From: Roseibium sp. MMSF_3412
Lineage (GTDB): Bacteria > Pseudomonadota > Alphaproteobacteria > Rhizobiales > Stappiaceae
Reading direction: 5' to 3'
NCBI RefSeq assembly: GCF_030733265.1
Contig: NZ_JASHJI010000001.1
Coordinates: 620,001 to 684,000, forward strand
DNA: 64,000 nucleotides
The notes under the pieces are model-generated. The model ran no database searches. It was not told the DNA's origin and saw only the letters and a program-made list of their open reading frames with translations. Positions 34,651 through 42,853 of the stretch are shown one piece after another; position 1 is the first letter of the stretch, and each line of letters opens with the position of its first letter. Made by a program: the position numbers and the translations under genes.

Positions 34651-35436
34651 ATGACCGACCGCCTGCCCCTGTCCGCGTTCATCATTTCAAAGAACGAAGC
34701 CGACCGGATCAGCCGGCCGATCGAGAGCGTGATCGGCTGGGTGGACGAGGTCATCGTCGTCGACAGCGGTTCAACGGATGACACGGTGGCCGTCGCCGAA
34801 GGGCTTGGTGCACGCGTGGTGCACCATGACTGGAAGGGCTACGGCCCGCAGAAACGCTACGGCGAAGAGCAATGCCGAAACGACTGGCTGCTTAACCTCG
34901 ACGCGGACGAGGAAGTCACACCCGAGCTTGCGGACGAAATAAAATCGAAATTCGCCGATAACAGCTACACCAACGCGGACGGCTGGCGCATCATGATCCG
35001 CGACATGTATGCCCACGAAATCGCCCCTGCGCCCTGGGCCTACGGATACCATCAGATCCGTCTCTACGATCGCCGGAAAGGGCGTTTTTCCGCATCGACC
35101 GTACACGACACGGTTCGGCCTGAAGAGGGCGCGGAGATCAACGATCTTGCCGGGATCATGGCGCATCGCTCGATCCGCTCGCTCGACTTCCAGGTCGGCA
35201 AGTACAATCGTTACTCGGGCATGCAGGTGGAAGACATGCGCACGCGGGGGCGCACGTTGCGGAGGTCCCGCCTCCTGACCGAATTCCCGGTCAGCTTCTT
35301 CAAGGCGTATTTCGTGCGAAAATACCGCAAATACGGCTGGTGGGGCTTCATCCTGTCCGTGAACTACGCCCACGCGCGCTTCCTGCGCGTTGCAAAAGCC
35401 TATGAGGCGGACCTGCTCGGCAAACAAGGCGAGTAG
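34651..35436 (+). CDS. Glycosyltransferase family 2, LPS core type (WaaE/KdtX-like)
   Basis: The 261-residue protein has a GT-A fold with LSAFIISKNEADRISRPIESV, VDSGSTDDTVAVAEGLGARV, a DADEEV metal-binding stretch (DXD-like) and late KYNRYSGMQVEDMRTRG and FFKAYFVRKYRKYGWWGF. This pattern is typical of the beta-1,4-glucosyltransferase WaaE/KdtX group acting on the lipopolysaccharide inner core. It is a single gene after the alpha-glucosidase, convergent with the REC/HD-GYP gene. The sugar transferred is not predictable. Confidence 0.82.
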   Translation: MTDRLPLSAFIISKNEADRISRPIESVIGWVDEVIVVDSGSTDDTVAVAEGLGARVVHHDWKGYGPQKRYGEEQCRNDWLLNLDADEEVTPELADEIKSKFADNSYTNADGWRIMIRDMYAHEIAPAPWAYGYHQIRLYDRRKGRFSASTVHDTVRPEEGAEINDLAGIMAHRSIRSLDFQVGKYNRYSGMQVEDMRTRGRTLRRSRLLTEFPVSFFKAYFVRKYRKYGWWGFILSVNYAHARFLRVAKAYEADLLGKQGE

Positions 35437-35491
35437 TCTTGTGCGCGAGAGCCAAACGCGCCCCAGTCAAACAGCCTTACGCGCCTGCCCG

Positions 35492-36685
35492 CTACCCCGT
35501 CGCATCCAGCGCCTCCTTCGGCACCGCATGCCGTTCAACCCGAATCGGCTGGCGCACGCCGGTGGTGTGGTGGAAATGTTCCAGTCGGCGGATGGTGGTT
35601 GGCGTCAGGGTGTGATCGCGGGACAGGACAAGTTCGTGACTGGACTCCGTGAGCACGTCATCGACGAGAATATCACCGGGCCTGAGCGAATGGATGCTGC
35701 ACTCGGAAATCTGCCCGCTGCGTTCTTCCAGTCCCTCATCCAGGAGCACTTTTCTGGCGATATCCAGTAGCTTCTGGTCGTATTTCTTCCGCTTGATTGC
35801 CAGCGCTTCAAAGGCAGCGGCGTCCGGGCCGCCTTCGGGACTGGCATACCACAGGTCCGTCAGCAGCTTCAGGATGCGCGAGATCATCGGAATGTCCTCG
35901 CCGGTCGGGCCGTCCTTGGGAAAACCGGAGCCGTCGAAACCACGCGCGGACAGGTAGAGAAATTCGGACACCTTTTCCAGGTGCGGGATGTTCTGCAGGA
36001 GATCGCGTGTCTGGGCAGGCGACCGGTCAAGCACATCGCGTTCCTGCTCGGTCAGGCCACGGGCAGCGCGGTAGCGCGCCAGGATCTGTTTCGGCAGAAG
36101 CGCTTCCCCCAGCGGAGACAGCATGACCGCCATTTCCAGCTCCCAGGTCTTGCGGATGCCAATCTCGTTCGCGATCTTGAGCGCCTGCTTGCGCACGATG
36201 CCGGTGCGCCGGAACGCTTCGGGATGGAACAGCGCCAGCATATCGATCAAGAGCTTGACCGATCCGGCAAGCGTGCGTTCCAGCAGCAGCCTGTCCTTGG
36301 CCTGCTGCTTGTGGTGTGCGAGTGCCGTTTCCAGCGCGCTGGCAAGCTCTTCCTGCGGACAGGGCTTTTCGAGATAGATGAAGGCACGCGCTTCATTGAG
36401 CGCTTTCTTGATGGCCTCGGCAGACGTTTCGCGCGTGAGCATGACGCGGGACGCCTGCGGAACGATCATTTCCGAAGCACGCAGGAAGGCGGTCCCGCCC
36501 CGACCCGGCAGGTGGTAACAGGAAAAGATCACGCAAGTTGCCGGGTTCTGCTTGAGAAAACGCAGGGCTTCCTCGGATTCGGCAAAGCAGGCCACCTTGT
36601 AGTGGTCGCCGAAAAGGCGTTCGAAACCGCTCCGGACGGCTTCGTCATGATCTGCAACGACAATCAAGTCGTTCGGCTCATCCAT
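35492..36685 (-). CDS. Degenerate response regulator with inactive HD-GYP-like domain
   Basis: The ATG at 36685 gives 397 residues. The receiver domain (5-125) keeps the acidic pair near 12-15 and Lys107 (YLEKPC), but the phospho-acceptor position holds Cys56 in CVIFSCYHLPGRGG. The C-terminal half aligns with HD-GYP phosphodiesterases: AVMLSPLGEALLPKQIL replaces the LLHDIGKxxIPxxIL block, so HD becomes SP, and GFDGSGFPKDGPTGEDIP retains a modified GYP loop. Both domains thus look catalytically dead, suggesting a binding or scaffolding role in cyclic-di-GMP signalling. No kinase gene is adjacent. Confidence 0.8.
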   Translation of the reverse strand: MDEPNDLIVVADHDEAVRSGFERLFGDHYKVACFAESEEALRFLKQNPATCVIFSCYHLPGRGGTAFLRASEMIVPQASRVMLTRETSAEAIKKALNEARAFIYLEKPCPQEELASALETALAHHKQQAKDRLLLERTLAGSVKLLIDMLALFHPEAFRRTGIVRKQALKIANEIGIRKTWELEMAVMLSPLGEALLPKQILARYRAARGLTEQERDVLDRSPAQTRDLLQNIPHLEKVSEFLYLSARGFDGSGFPKDGPTGEDIPMISRILKLLTDLWYASPEGGPDAAAFEALAIKRKKYDQKLLDIARKVLLDEGLEERSGQISECSIHSLRPGDILVDDVLTESSHELVLSRDHTLTPTTIRRLEHFHHTTGVRQPIRVERHAVPKEALDATG

Positions 36686-36880
36686 GAAACACACTTTCGG
36701 TAACGTCCGGCTCTTTTGGCCGGTCTTCGGTTATCGGCTGTTTCATCGTCTCACGGGAGGGATAACAAAAGCTTGCCGCACCGTGCCGAAACGGCGCGGG
36801 TGCATTTGCATGGCGCGATGGCCGGTTCACAAAGCCATTCAGGTGTGGCGTTTTGAACGCAAGTCGCCCTATAAGGCCGC

Positions 36881-38104
36881 ATGCTTGATGTTCTTGTTAT
36901 CGGCGCCGGTCCGGCCGGCCTGTTCGCGGCCGACCAATTGGCGGCAGCAGGGCTGCGGGTTCAAATCATCGACCGGATGCCCTCACCTGCCAGAAAGTTT
37001 CTGATGGCCGGGCGCGGTGGCCTCAATATCACGCATAGCGAAGCCCCGGATGCTTTCGTTGGTCGCTACCGCGAGGCAGCGCCGTTTCTGGCTCCGATGA
37101 TCGAGGCATTTCCACCCAAGGCCCTGATCGACTGGTGCCACGGGCTCGGACAGGAGACCTTTGTCGGTTCAAGCGGCCGTGTCTTTCCTGTCGCGATGAA
37201 AGCCTCTCCTTTGCTGCGCGCCCTCCTCCGGCGGCTTGAGGGGCGCGGCGTTACGCTCCAGAGCCGGATTTCTCTCGCCGGTCTGGCCGGCGCGAACACG
37301 GCAATCGTCCAAACTGAAAATGGCGAGACAAGCGAAATTACAGCGCGCGCCATCTTGCTTGCCCTGGGCGGCGCCAGTTGGCCGAAACTCGGCTCAACGG
37401 CCGCCTGGGTGCCTCTGCTTGAAAAACACGGCGTTCAGGTAAACTCGTTCCAGCCGGCCAATTGCGGCTTCGAGATCGCCTGGAGCCCGTTCCTGAAAGA
37501 CAGGTTTTCCGGTTCTCCCCTGAAACGGATCGGCCTGACCCTTGCCGAACACCGGGTTCTGGGCGAGGCAATCCTTTCCGAAAAAGGTCTGGAAGGCGGA
37601 GCAGTCTATGCACTTTCTGCCGAAATCCGCGATACGGTCAGCCGACTTGGTTCGGCGGAATTCGAAATCGACCTGCGTCCTGCGATGACAGCCGGTCAGC
37701 TTGCGGATAAACTCGCCCGTCCCCGCGGAAAACAGACCTGGTCCACTTTCCTGAAAAAAACACTCAAGCTGAAACCTTCCGAAATAGCCTTGCTGCACGA
37801 AAACGGTCCCCTGCCGGCCGATCCGTCATCCCTTGCTGACCGCGTCAAACGGGTGACGCTCACAAGCGCGGCACCGTATCCGATCGACAGGGCGATTTCG
37901 TCCGCCGGCGGTATTGCGCTCGATGAGATCGACGAGGCGCTGATGCTCCGGAAAATGCCGGGTGTGTTCGCAGCCGGAGAAATGCTCGATTGGGAAGCAC
38001 CGACCGGCGGTTACCTGCTGCAGGCCTGTTTTGCAACGGCGCATTGTGCGGCGGCGGGCATCGAAACCTATCTGAAGACGGCAACCCTGGACCAAAAACC
38101 ATGA
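36881..38104 (+). CDS. FAD-dependent flavoprotein, YhiN/BaiN family, TIGR03862-type
   Basis: The 407-residue protein starts MLDVLVIGAGPAGLFAADQLAAAG with a dinucleotide-binding motif, has KFLMAGRGGLNITHSE near residue 50, and ends with the FAD-binding GGIALDEID ... GVFAAGEMLDWEAPTGGYLLQACFATA. This is the YhiN-type (HI0933-like) oxidoreductase family of unknown substrate, in the subgroup usually named TIGR03862. Its stop overlaps the DUF188 gene (ATGA, 4 nt), so the two are cotranslated. A distinct paralogue lies at 51763-52941. Confidence 0.85.
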   Translation: MLDVLVIGAGPAGLFAADQLAAAGLRVQIIDRMPSPARKFLMAGRGGLNITHSEAPDAFVGRYREAAPFLAPMIEAFPPKALIDWCHGLGQETFVGSSGRVFPVAMKASPLLRALLRRLEGRGVTLQSRISLAGLAGANTAIVQTENGETSEITARAILLALGGASWPKLGSTAAWVPLLEKHGVQVNSFQPANCGFEIAWSPFLKDRFSGSPLKRIGLTLAEHRVLGEAILSEKGLEGGAVYALSAEIRDTVSRLGSAEFEIDLRPAMTAGQLADKLARPRGKQTWSTFLKKTLKLKPSEIALLHENGPLPADPSSLADRVKRVTLTSAAPYPIDRAISSAGGIALDEIDEALMLRKMPGVFAAGEMLDWEAPTGGYLLQACFATAHCAAAGIETYLKTATLDQKP

Positions 38105-38562
38105 CGACACTCTTTGTGGACGCGGATGCCTGCCCGGTAAAGGACGAGGCCGTTCGGGTCGGCGAACGGCACAAGGTCGAAATCAAATTCGTATCGAACA
38201 GCTGGATGCGGTTGCCGGAAGGCGACCTGATCGAGCGGGTGGTCGTCCCGGAGGGACCGGATGAGGCCGACAACTGGATTGCCGAACGGGCAAAGGAGGG
38301 CGATGTCGTGGTGACGGCGGACGTCCCGCTTGCGGCGCGGTGCGTCAAGGCGGGGGCTCTTGTGATCGGTCCGACCGGAAAACCGTTCCGCGAAGACGGC
38401 ATCGGCATGCGCCTTGCCATGCGCGATCTCAACACGCATCTCAGGGAAACGGGCGAGATCCGCGAAGGCGGCCCATCTTTTACCAAGGCCGACCGGTCCC
38501 GCTTTTTGAATCAGCTTGAAACCACCATGCGGGCGGCCAAGCGTATCGCCCAGGCAAAATAA
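38101..38562 (+). CDS. YaiI/YqxD family protein (DUF188, PIN-like)
   Basis: The start at 38101 overlaps the flavoprotein stop in ATGA. The 153-residue protein has LFVDADACPVKDEAVRV at its N-terminus, VVTADVPLAARCVKAGA in the middle and RDLNTHLRETGEIREGGPSFTKADRSRFLNQLE near the C-terminus, all typical of DUF188, a PIN-nuclease-like fold with conserved aspartates. A nuclease function is predicted but unproven. Coupling with a YhiN-type flavoprotein is only a positional link. Confidence 0.92.
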   Translation: MTTLFVDADACPVKDEAVRVGERHKVEIKFVSNSWMRLPEGDLIERVVVPEGPDEADNWIAERAKEGDVVVTADVPLAARCVKAGALVIGPTGKPFREDGIGMRLAMRDLNTHLRETGEIREGGPSFTKADRSRFLNQLETTMRAAKRIAQAK

Positions 38563-38600
38563 AAACTCCCTGCAAGGTTGGGAGGAGACCTTGCAGGGAG
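38556..38600 (-). terminator. Intrinsic terminator, minus strand, for the BA14K gene (13-bp stem)
   Basis: CTCCCTGCAAGGT (38566-38578) pairs perfectly with ACCTTGCAGGGAG (38588-38600). On the minus strand the stem is followed by TTTTTATTTTG, matching a terminator for the gene ending at 38697. It also lies directly after the plus-strand DUF188 gene and may act on both strands. Confidence 0.75.
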
Positions 38601-38696
38601 ACGCCGGGGGGCACTTTGTGCCGCATCTGAACCGGCTGAGTCGCATTGTCTTGGTTCGGCTGGAGCCGGTGGTCCGGCTCCGAAACCTTCAGATAC

Positions 38697-39047
38697 TTAG
38701 CGGCAGAACTTGTACTGACCGGAGTAGGCCAGGAAGTAGCCGGTGTTCGGATTGAACGAACGATATTTCGCGTGGCAGTAGTTGTACCAGGCCGGGGTCC
38801 ACGGAGCCGGACGGTAGGTGACGACCGGAGCCGGGTAGTAAGCCGGCGGCGGAGCGACGTAACGCGGTGCGACGTAACGGGGACGCGCCAGGGCGGAACC
38901 GATGATGGCACCGGCGGCAAGGCCACCCGCGATGCCTGCGCCAACGCGCCAGCCGTTGCCGGCTTCAGCCGTGGTGGTCTGAGAAGTGAGAACGACACCG
39001 GCAACAAGAGCCAGGGCAGTGGTGGTGGTTGCGATTTTCTTAAACAT
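38697..39047 (-). CDS. BA14K-like secreted protein
   Basis: The 116-residue protein has a signal peptide (TTTALALVAGVVLTSQTTTAEA), a glycine-rich hydrophobic stretch (GAGIAGGLAAGAIIGSALA), a proline/tyrosine-rich linker with tandem RYVAP units, and the C-terminal module WYNYCHAKYRSFNPNTGYFLAYSGQYKFC. This last segment, with its two cysteines, is the BA14K signature (lectin-like immunoreactive protein family of Rhizobiales). The protein is probably envelope-associated. A strong terminator lies about 100 bp after the stop. Confidence 0.85.
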   Translation of the reverse strand: MFKKIATTTTALALVAGVVLTSQTTTAEAGNGWRVGAGIAGGLAAGAIIGSALARPRYVAPRYVAPPPAYYPAPVVTYRPAPWTPAWYNYCHAKYRSFNPNTGYFLAYSGQYKFCR

Positions 39048-39627
39048 TCTAAAGTCCCTTCTTGGTTGCGAGGCCCTGAATGTTTCCCTGCCTCAGCTCA
39101 TGAAAAGACCATAGCGCCGACCCTCAACTCGCTCTGTGACCGGGGTCACAAGGTGTCACATTTGCATTTTTTCCGATTTTTGAGCTGAAAACCCGAGTTC
39201 CGCCGGCACGCACCGGATGCCAACATCTCCAGCAGGCACGCGCGCTTTGACCAGGATCGCAGTTGGTCCACCTGTTCCTTTTGTATCCGGGTGCGCATGG
39301 GACAGTTTCGGTGAATTTAACCTCCGCATCCTTCAAAGGACGCGCGTTGTGGGGCCCGACCGGAACACAGAACAAGCGGATTGCGGAAGTTCGGAGAAAA
39401 CTCACACTAGTTTCACTTGCCACGCACATGGCTCAGACCTACATTGTCGTGCATCGGCGCGCGTTGCGCCGTACGGGACATGACGAAGAACCCGGTGAGA
39501 CTGATTTCGGTGGCGCTCCTAGAAGCGTTGCTCTGAATAGCCAAGCTTTCCGTTTCTTATTGACTTCTCGTATATCCGCGCTCTGCAGGTCCTCCCGCAA
39601 GCGCACAAACAACGGAAAGGTTTCTCC
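39048..39627. other. Intergenic region between BA14K and cold-shock genes
   Basis: No convincing gene is present in these 580 bp. A perfect inverted repeat GTGACC-GG-GGTCAC lies at 39136-39149, about 90 bp upstream of the BA14K start, and could be an operator. The 3' part probably forms the long 5' leader typical of cspA-type mRNAs. A 101-codon frame at 39124-39429 on the minus strand has no recognisable features. Confidence 0.4.
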
Positions 39628-39840
39628 ATGCGCGAGAACGGCACCATCAAGTTTTTCAACCACGACCGTGGTTTTGGTTTCATCACGCCGGACAGCGGCG
39701 GCAAGGACGTGTTCGTCCATGTGACGGCATTCGAACAGGCAGGCCTCGGCGCACCGGTCGAAGGCGCGAAGATCTCCTTCGTTGCCGAAGACGACCGCCG
39801 CGGCCGCGGCAAGCAGGCTGCACAGCTCGAGCTTCTCTGA
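39628..39840 (+). CDS. Cold-shock protein (CspA family)
   Basis: The 70-residue OB-fold protein contains the RNP1-like RGFGFITP and RNP2-like DVFVHVTAF motifs (starting MRENGTIKFFNHDRGFGF). GGAAAGG precedes the ATG. It should bind single-stranded nucleic acids as an RNA chaperone. A strong intrinsic terminator at 39886-39910 follows, so the gene is monocistronic. Several paralogues are usual in this group; this one has a slightly unusual NHDRGFGF in place of the common NxxKGFGF. Confidence 0.95.
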   Translation: MRENGTIKFFNHDRGFGFITPDSGGKDVFVHVTAFEQAGLGAPVEGAKISFVAEDDRRGRGKQAAQLELL

Positions 39841-39885
39841 GGCTCAGGGGTTCCAACTGAACCCTGGCGAGATATGAGACTGAGA

Positions 39886-39910
39886 ACGGGGCCACACGGC
39901 CCCGTTTTTG
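39886..39910 (+). terminator. Intrinsic terminator of the cold-shock gene
   Basis: ACGGGGCC (39886-39893) and GGCCCCGT (39898-39905) form a perfect 8-bp stem with an ACAC loop, followed by TTTTTGTTT. It lies 46 bp after the cold-shock stop. Confidence 0.9.
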
Positions 39911-40312
39911 TTTCTGTGTTTACGGTCTATTCTTCCAGGCGTTGGTTGCCGTCGGTTTGACTTCATTTTTTTCCACCGCCAATCACCGGAGACCCTGAAG
40001 CCGCCGGAGATACCGCAATCACCGCTCATACTTCAGATCGCGGCTGCGCTGCTTGCGATGGTCATTGTTGCCGGTTTCCTGATTGGTTTCTGCGTTGTCG
40101 GCAGTCTCATCCTCAAATTCCATTTTTCGGAAGACTATCGTGGCGCTTCCACCGAAAGCGCAAGGTCCGATAAAGTCATGAATGACTTTATCCTGTCACC
40201 CAAAATGAACCGCGAACGCCGTGGCTTGTTCTGTTCCTTTACGGCTGTAGCGCTTTGTCTGCTTGCCTTGCTTCTTCTCAGCACCTCCTTCGGGCCCGTT
40301 TCGACCGGATAG
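39908..40312 (+). CDS. Possible small membrane protein (start uncertain)
   Basis: The frame encodes two hydrophobic helices (LILQIAAALLAMVIVAGFLIGFCVVGSLIL and LFCSFTAVALCLLALLLLSTSF) separated by a charged loop. Codon choice is compatible with coding. The only early start is a TTG inside the cold-shock terminator, and the first ATG (40058) falls within helix 1, so the real start is unclear and the frame may be partly degraded. I recognise no family. It borders a repeat island. Confidence 0.35.
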   Translation: MFLCLRSILPGVGCRRFDFIFFHRQSPETLKPPEIPQSPLILQIAAALLAMVIVAGFLIGFCVVGSLILKFHFSEDYRGASTESARSDKVMNDFILSPKMNRERRGLFCSFTAVALCLLALLLLSTSFGPVSTG

Positions 40313-40330
40313 GGCGATGCTTGAACACTT

Positions 40331-40443
40331 GTCATCCCGGCCAGGCGCAGCACGCGCCGGGACCGGGGACCGGTCTCTCTCGGATCAGCAATGAATGCCA
40401 TGGCTCACCGGTCCCGGATCTCACGCTGTTCGTCCGGGATGAC
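40331..40443. repeat. CATCCCGG palindromic repeat, copy A
   Basis: The 113-bp unit begins GTCATCCCGGCCAGGCGCAG and ends CGTCCGGGATGAC, so its ends are inverted repeats; GGGACCGG / CCGGTCCC add an inner pairing. It belongs to the intergenic palindromic repeats common in Rhizobiales and relatives. Related copies lie at 40621-40742 and 53047-53201. Confidence 0.8.
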
Positions 40444-40491
40444 GGCGGCAAAACAAAGCAAATGCCACCGCGTTGCTTCCGGCTTTGACGG

Positions 40492-40530
40492 CCCTCCTTC
40501 GAGACGCGCTTTCGCGCTCCTCAGGATGAA
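40492..40530. repeat. CCTTCGAGAC...CTCAGGATGA palindromic repeat, copy 1
   Basis: CCCTCCTTCGAGACGCGC, a short loop, then GCGCTCCTCAGGATGA forms an imperfect hairpin. It is a second widespread alphaproteobacterial intergenic repeat type. A copy in the opposite orientation is at 40792-40832. Confidence 0.65.
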
Positions 40531-40620
40531 GTTGGGTGTACCCGGATGCTTTGGGACAGGTCTTGGTGCTTCCCCGTGATGAGGCCGTGGGTTTTGGTGA
40601 TCCCTAAAAACCTTACCGCC

Positions 40621-40742
40621 GTCATCCCGGCCAAGCGCAGCGCGAGCCGGGACCGGGGAGCTCATTCCGACGCGCCTATCGAGGATCAACATCAACTCTA
40701 TGGCTCATGGGTCCCGGATCTCCGCGTTGCTGCGTCCGGGAC
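40621..40742. repeat. CATCCCGG palindromic repeat, copy B
   Basis: The unit begins GTCATCCCGGCCAAGCGCAG and closes with TGCGTCCGGGAC, then diverges before the ATGAC end seen in copy A. The interior differs from copy A while GGGACCGGGGA and GGGTCCCGGATCTC are kept, as expected for hairpin-conserving repeats. Confidence 0.75.
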
Positions 40743-40791
40743 AGCACTGTGCCACTAAAGCGCTGTTTCAGCGGAGCATGTTTCAAACAGC

Positions 40792-40832
40792 CTCATCCCG
40801 AGGAGGACCGAACGGTCCGTCTCGAAGGATGG
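40792..40832. repeat. CTCATCCCGAGGAGG...CTCGAAGGATG repeat, copy 2 (inverted relative to copy 1)
   Basis: CTCATCCCGAGGAGGACCG and CGGTCCGTCTCGAAGGATGG form an imperfect hairpin and are the reverse-complement type of 40492-40530. Confidence 0.65.
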
Positions 40833-40843
40833 GTTACGAACCA

Positions 40844-40873
40844 ACGACATATGTCGTCGTTCAAACGAACGAC
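40844..40873. repeat. Two adjacent perfect palindromes
   Basis: ACGACATATGTCGT (40844-40857) is a perfect 14-bp palindrome. GTCGTTC-AAAC-GAACGAC (40856-40873) is a perfect 7-bp inverted repeat overlapping its end. They lie between the repeat island and the 3' end of choV, so an operator role for choV is unlikely. Confidence 0.5.
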
Positions 40874-40942
40874 TGCACCGCGCAGATGTGACAACACAGA
40901 CGCATTGCGCAGCGGAAAATTGAGGGCATTGTCGCCCTCGCC

Positions 40943-41989
40943 TCACTTCAGCATGCAGTCAAGCAGTTCGCCTTCACCAATCACGCCGACAATGGCGCCG
41001 TCTTTCTGAACGACGACGGGCTCGGTGCTGGAGCGCTTGAGCCTTGCGACCTCGCGCACCGGTGTTGCCGCCTCGCAGGTCAGGCCGCTCGCCAGGGAGC
41101 CCGGCAGACTGCCGGGCGGCACCATGATGTCCCGTGCCCTGAGCACATTGAGCGGGTTCATGTGGCTGACGAAATCGGCGACGTAGCCGTCTTCCGGGTT
41201 CTTGACGATTTCCTGAGGCGTTCCGAGCTGGATGATCCGGCCGCCTTCCATGATGGCGATGCGCGAGCCGATCTTGGCCGCCTCGTCCAGATCGTGGCTG
41301 ACGAAAATGATCGTGCGGTTGAGTTCCTTCTGAAGATCCAGAAGCTCATCCTGCAATTTGTCGCGAATGAGCGGATCAAGCGCGGAGAAAGGCTCGTCCA
41401 TCAAAAGGATCGGAGCATCCGTTGCAAAGGCGCGGGCAAGGCCGACACGCTGCTGCATGCCACCAGACAACTCGTGAACGTATTTCTCTCCCCAGCCGGA
41501 CAGGCCGACAAGCTTCAACTGCTCTTCCACCTTGGAGGCGCGGTCCTTGGGTGTCATGCCCGCGAGCTCGAGGCCGAAGCCGACATTTTCCGAAACGGTG
41601 CGCCAGGGCAGGAGCCCGAATTGCTGGAAAACCATGGCGATGCGGCTTCGACGCAATTCGCGCAGATCATTCGCGGAGCAGGTTTCCGGGTTCACATACC
41701 CGTTGCCGTCATGCACCTGAACCTCGCCGCGGATCACCGGATTGAGACCATTGACGGCGCGCAGCAAGGTCGACTTGCCGGATCCCGAGAGCCCCATCAG
41801 AACCAGGACCTCGCCCTCATGAATGTCGAGGCTGGCGCCGGCGACACCCAGGATCTGGCCTGTCTCGGCCTGGATTTCCTGCCGGGTCTTGCCGGCGTCG
41901 ATCATCGGCAGGGCCGATTTGGGGGCATCTCCGAAAACGATATCGACATCGCGGAAGGAGACGATCGGGGATGTTGTTGCCTCACTCAT
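40943..41989 (-). CDS. choV: Choline ABC transporter ATP-binding protein with C-terminal CBS-like segment
   Basis: The start at 41989 overlaps the permease stop in a 4-nt ATGA. The 348-residue ATPase has Walker A GLSGSGKST, the signature LSGGMQQRVGLARA, Walker B ILLMDEPFSALDP and the switch His in FVSHDLDEA. An N-terminal extension (VDIVFGDAPKSALPMIDAGKTRQEI) is typical of ChoV/ProV-type ATPases. The C-terminus (MVPPGSLPG ... VREVARLKRSSTEPVVVQKDGAIVGVIGEGELL) is CBS-like and may sense ionic strength or ligand. It powers choline uptake with ChoW and ChoX. Confidence 0.92.
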   Translation of the reverse strand: MSEATTSPIVSFRDVDIVFGDAPKSALPMIDAGKTRQEIQAETGQILGVAGASLDIHEGEVLVLMGLSGSGKSTLLRAVNGLNPVIRGEVQVHDGNGYVNPETCSANDLRELRRSRIAMVFQQFGLLPWRTVSENVGFGLELAGMTPKDRASKVEEQLKLVGLSGWGEKYVHELSGGMQQRVGLARAFATDAPILLMDEPFSALDPLIRDKLQDELLDLQKELNRTIIFVSHDLDEAAKIGSRIAIMEGGRIIQLGTPQEIVKNPEDGYVADFVSHMNPLNVLRARDIMVPPGSLPGSLASGLTCEAATPVREVARLKRSSTEPVVVQKDGAIVGVIGEGELLDCMLK

Positions 41990-42828
41990 CGCTTGCCTCC
42001 TTCCTCTTTTCTGAAGAACCTGTCGAGCACGATTGCGATGAGAACGATGCAGACGCCGACCTCGAAGCCCTGGGCTATGTTCACGGTGTTCAGCGCCCTG
42101 AGCGTCGGCACCCCGAGACCATCCGCGCCAACCAGTGCCGCGATCACGACCATGGAAAGCGACAACATGATGGTCTGGGTGAGACCGGCCATGATCTGAG
42201 GCAGCGCATAGGGAAGCTCCACCTTCCACAGAAGTTGGGATTTCGTCGCACCAAACGCCTCACCCGCCTCCAGCAATGCCTTCGGCGTGGAGGAAACGCC
42301 GAGCTGTGTCAGACGGATCGGGGCGGGAATAGCGAAAATGACGGTGGCAATCAAGCCGGGCACCATGCCAAGCCCAAACAGGATCAGCGCCGGGATCAGG
42401 TAGACGAAGGTGGGAATTGTCTGCATCAGGTCGAGAACCGGCCGGATCGCGGCATAGAAGCGTGGATTGTGCGCGCCCAAAACGCCGATGGGCACGCCGG
42501 CAACCATACAGACAACCGCAGCCGCCAGAACCAGCGCAAGCGTTTCGGTGGTCTCTTCCCAATACCCCTGGTTGATCGTCAGGAGCAGCGCCAGAACAAC
42601 AAAGGCGGTAAAGGCGATTGTACGGTGGACAGCGAAGCCAATACCGGCGGCAATGGCAACGATGATCAGCGGATGCGGGGTCTGCAGCAACCACAGGATC
42701 CCGTCGATCAGGGACTCCAGAAAAATGGAAATGCCGTCAAAGATCCAGGCGGCATTCACGGTCAGCCAGTCAAAAAAGGCTTTCGCCCATTTTCCAATCG
42801 GCAGTTTATGTTCTGTAAGCCAGTCCAA
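41986..42828 (-). CDS. choW: Choline ABC transporter permease
   Basis: The 280-residue protein has an amphipathic N-terminus (MDWLTEHKLPIGKWAKAFFDWL) and about six membrane helices. The coupling loop lies around GVSSTPKALLEAGEAFGATKSQLLWKVELPYALPQIMAG (EAA-type motif). It matches ChoW/ProW-type permeases. Its stop overlaps choV, and an intrinsic terminator at 42854-42890 separates it from choX, so permease and ATPase are expected at lower levels than the binding protein. Confidence 0.92.
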   Translation of the reverse strand: MDWLTEHKLPIGKWAKAFFDWLTVNAAWIFDGISIFLESLIDGILWLLQTPHPLIIVAIAAGIGFAVHRTIAFTAFVVLALLLTINQGYWEETTETLALVLAAAVVCMVAGVPIGVLGAHNPRFYAAIRPVLDLMQTIPTFVYLIPALILFGLGMVPGLIATVIFAIPAPIRLTQLGVSSTPKALLEAGEAFGATKSQLLWKVELPYALPQIMAGLTQTIMLSLSMVVIAALVGADGLGVPTLRALNTVNIAQGFEVGVCIVLIAIVLDRFFRKEEGGKR

Positions 42829-42853
42829 GCCGCTGCTCCGGTTCGTCTCAGTT

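Noticed and set aside
39124-39429. 101-codon frame upstream of the BA14K gene
   Set aside because: No homology, no ribosome site, and it covers the promoter regions of two genes.
40331-40832. Possible CRISPR array
   Set aside because: The repeats are long, of two families and in mixed orientations, with no regular short spacers and no cas genes nearby.
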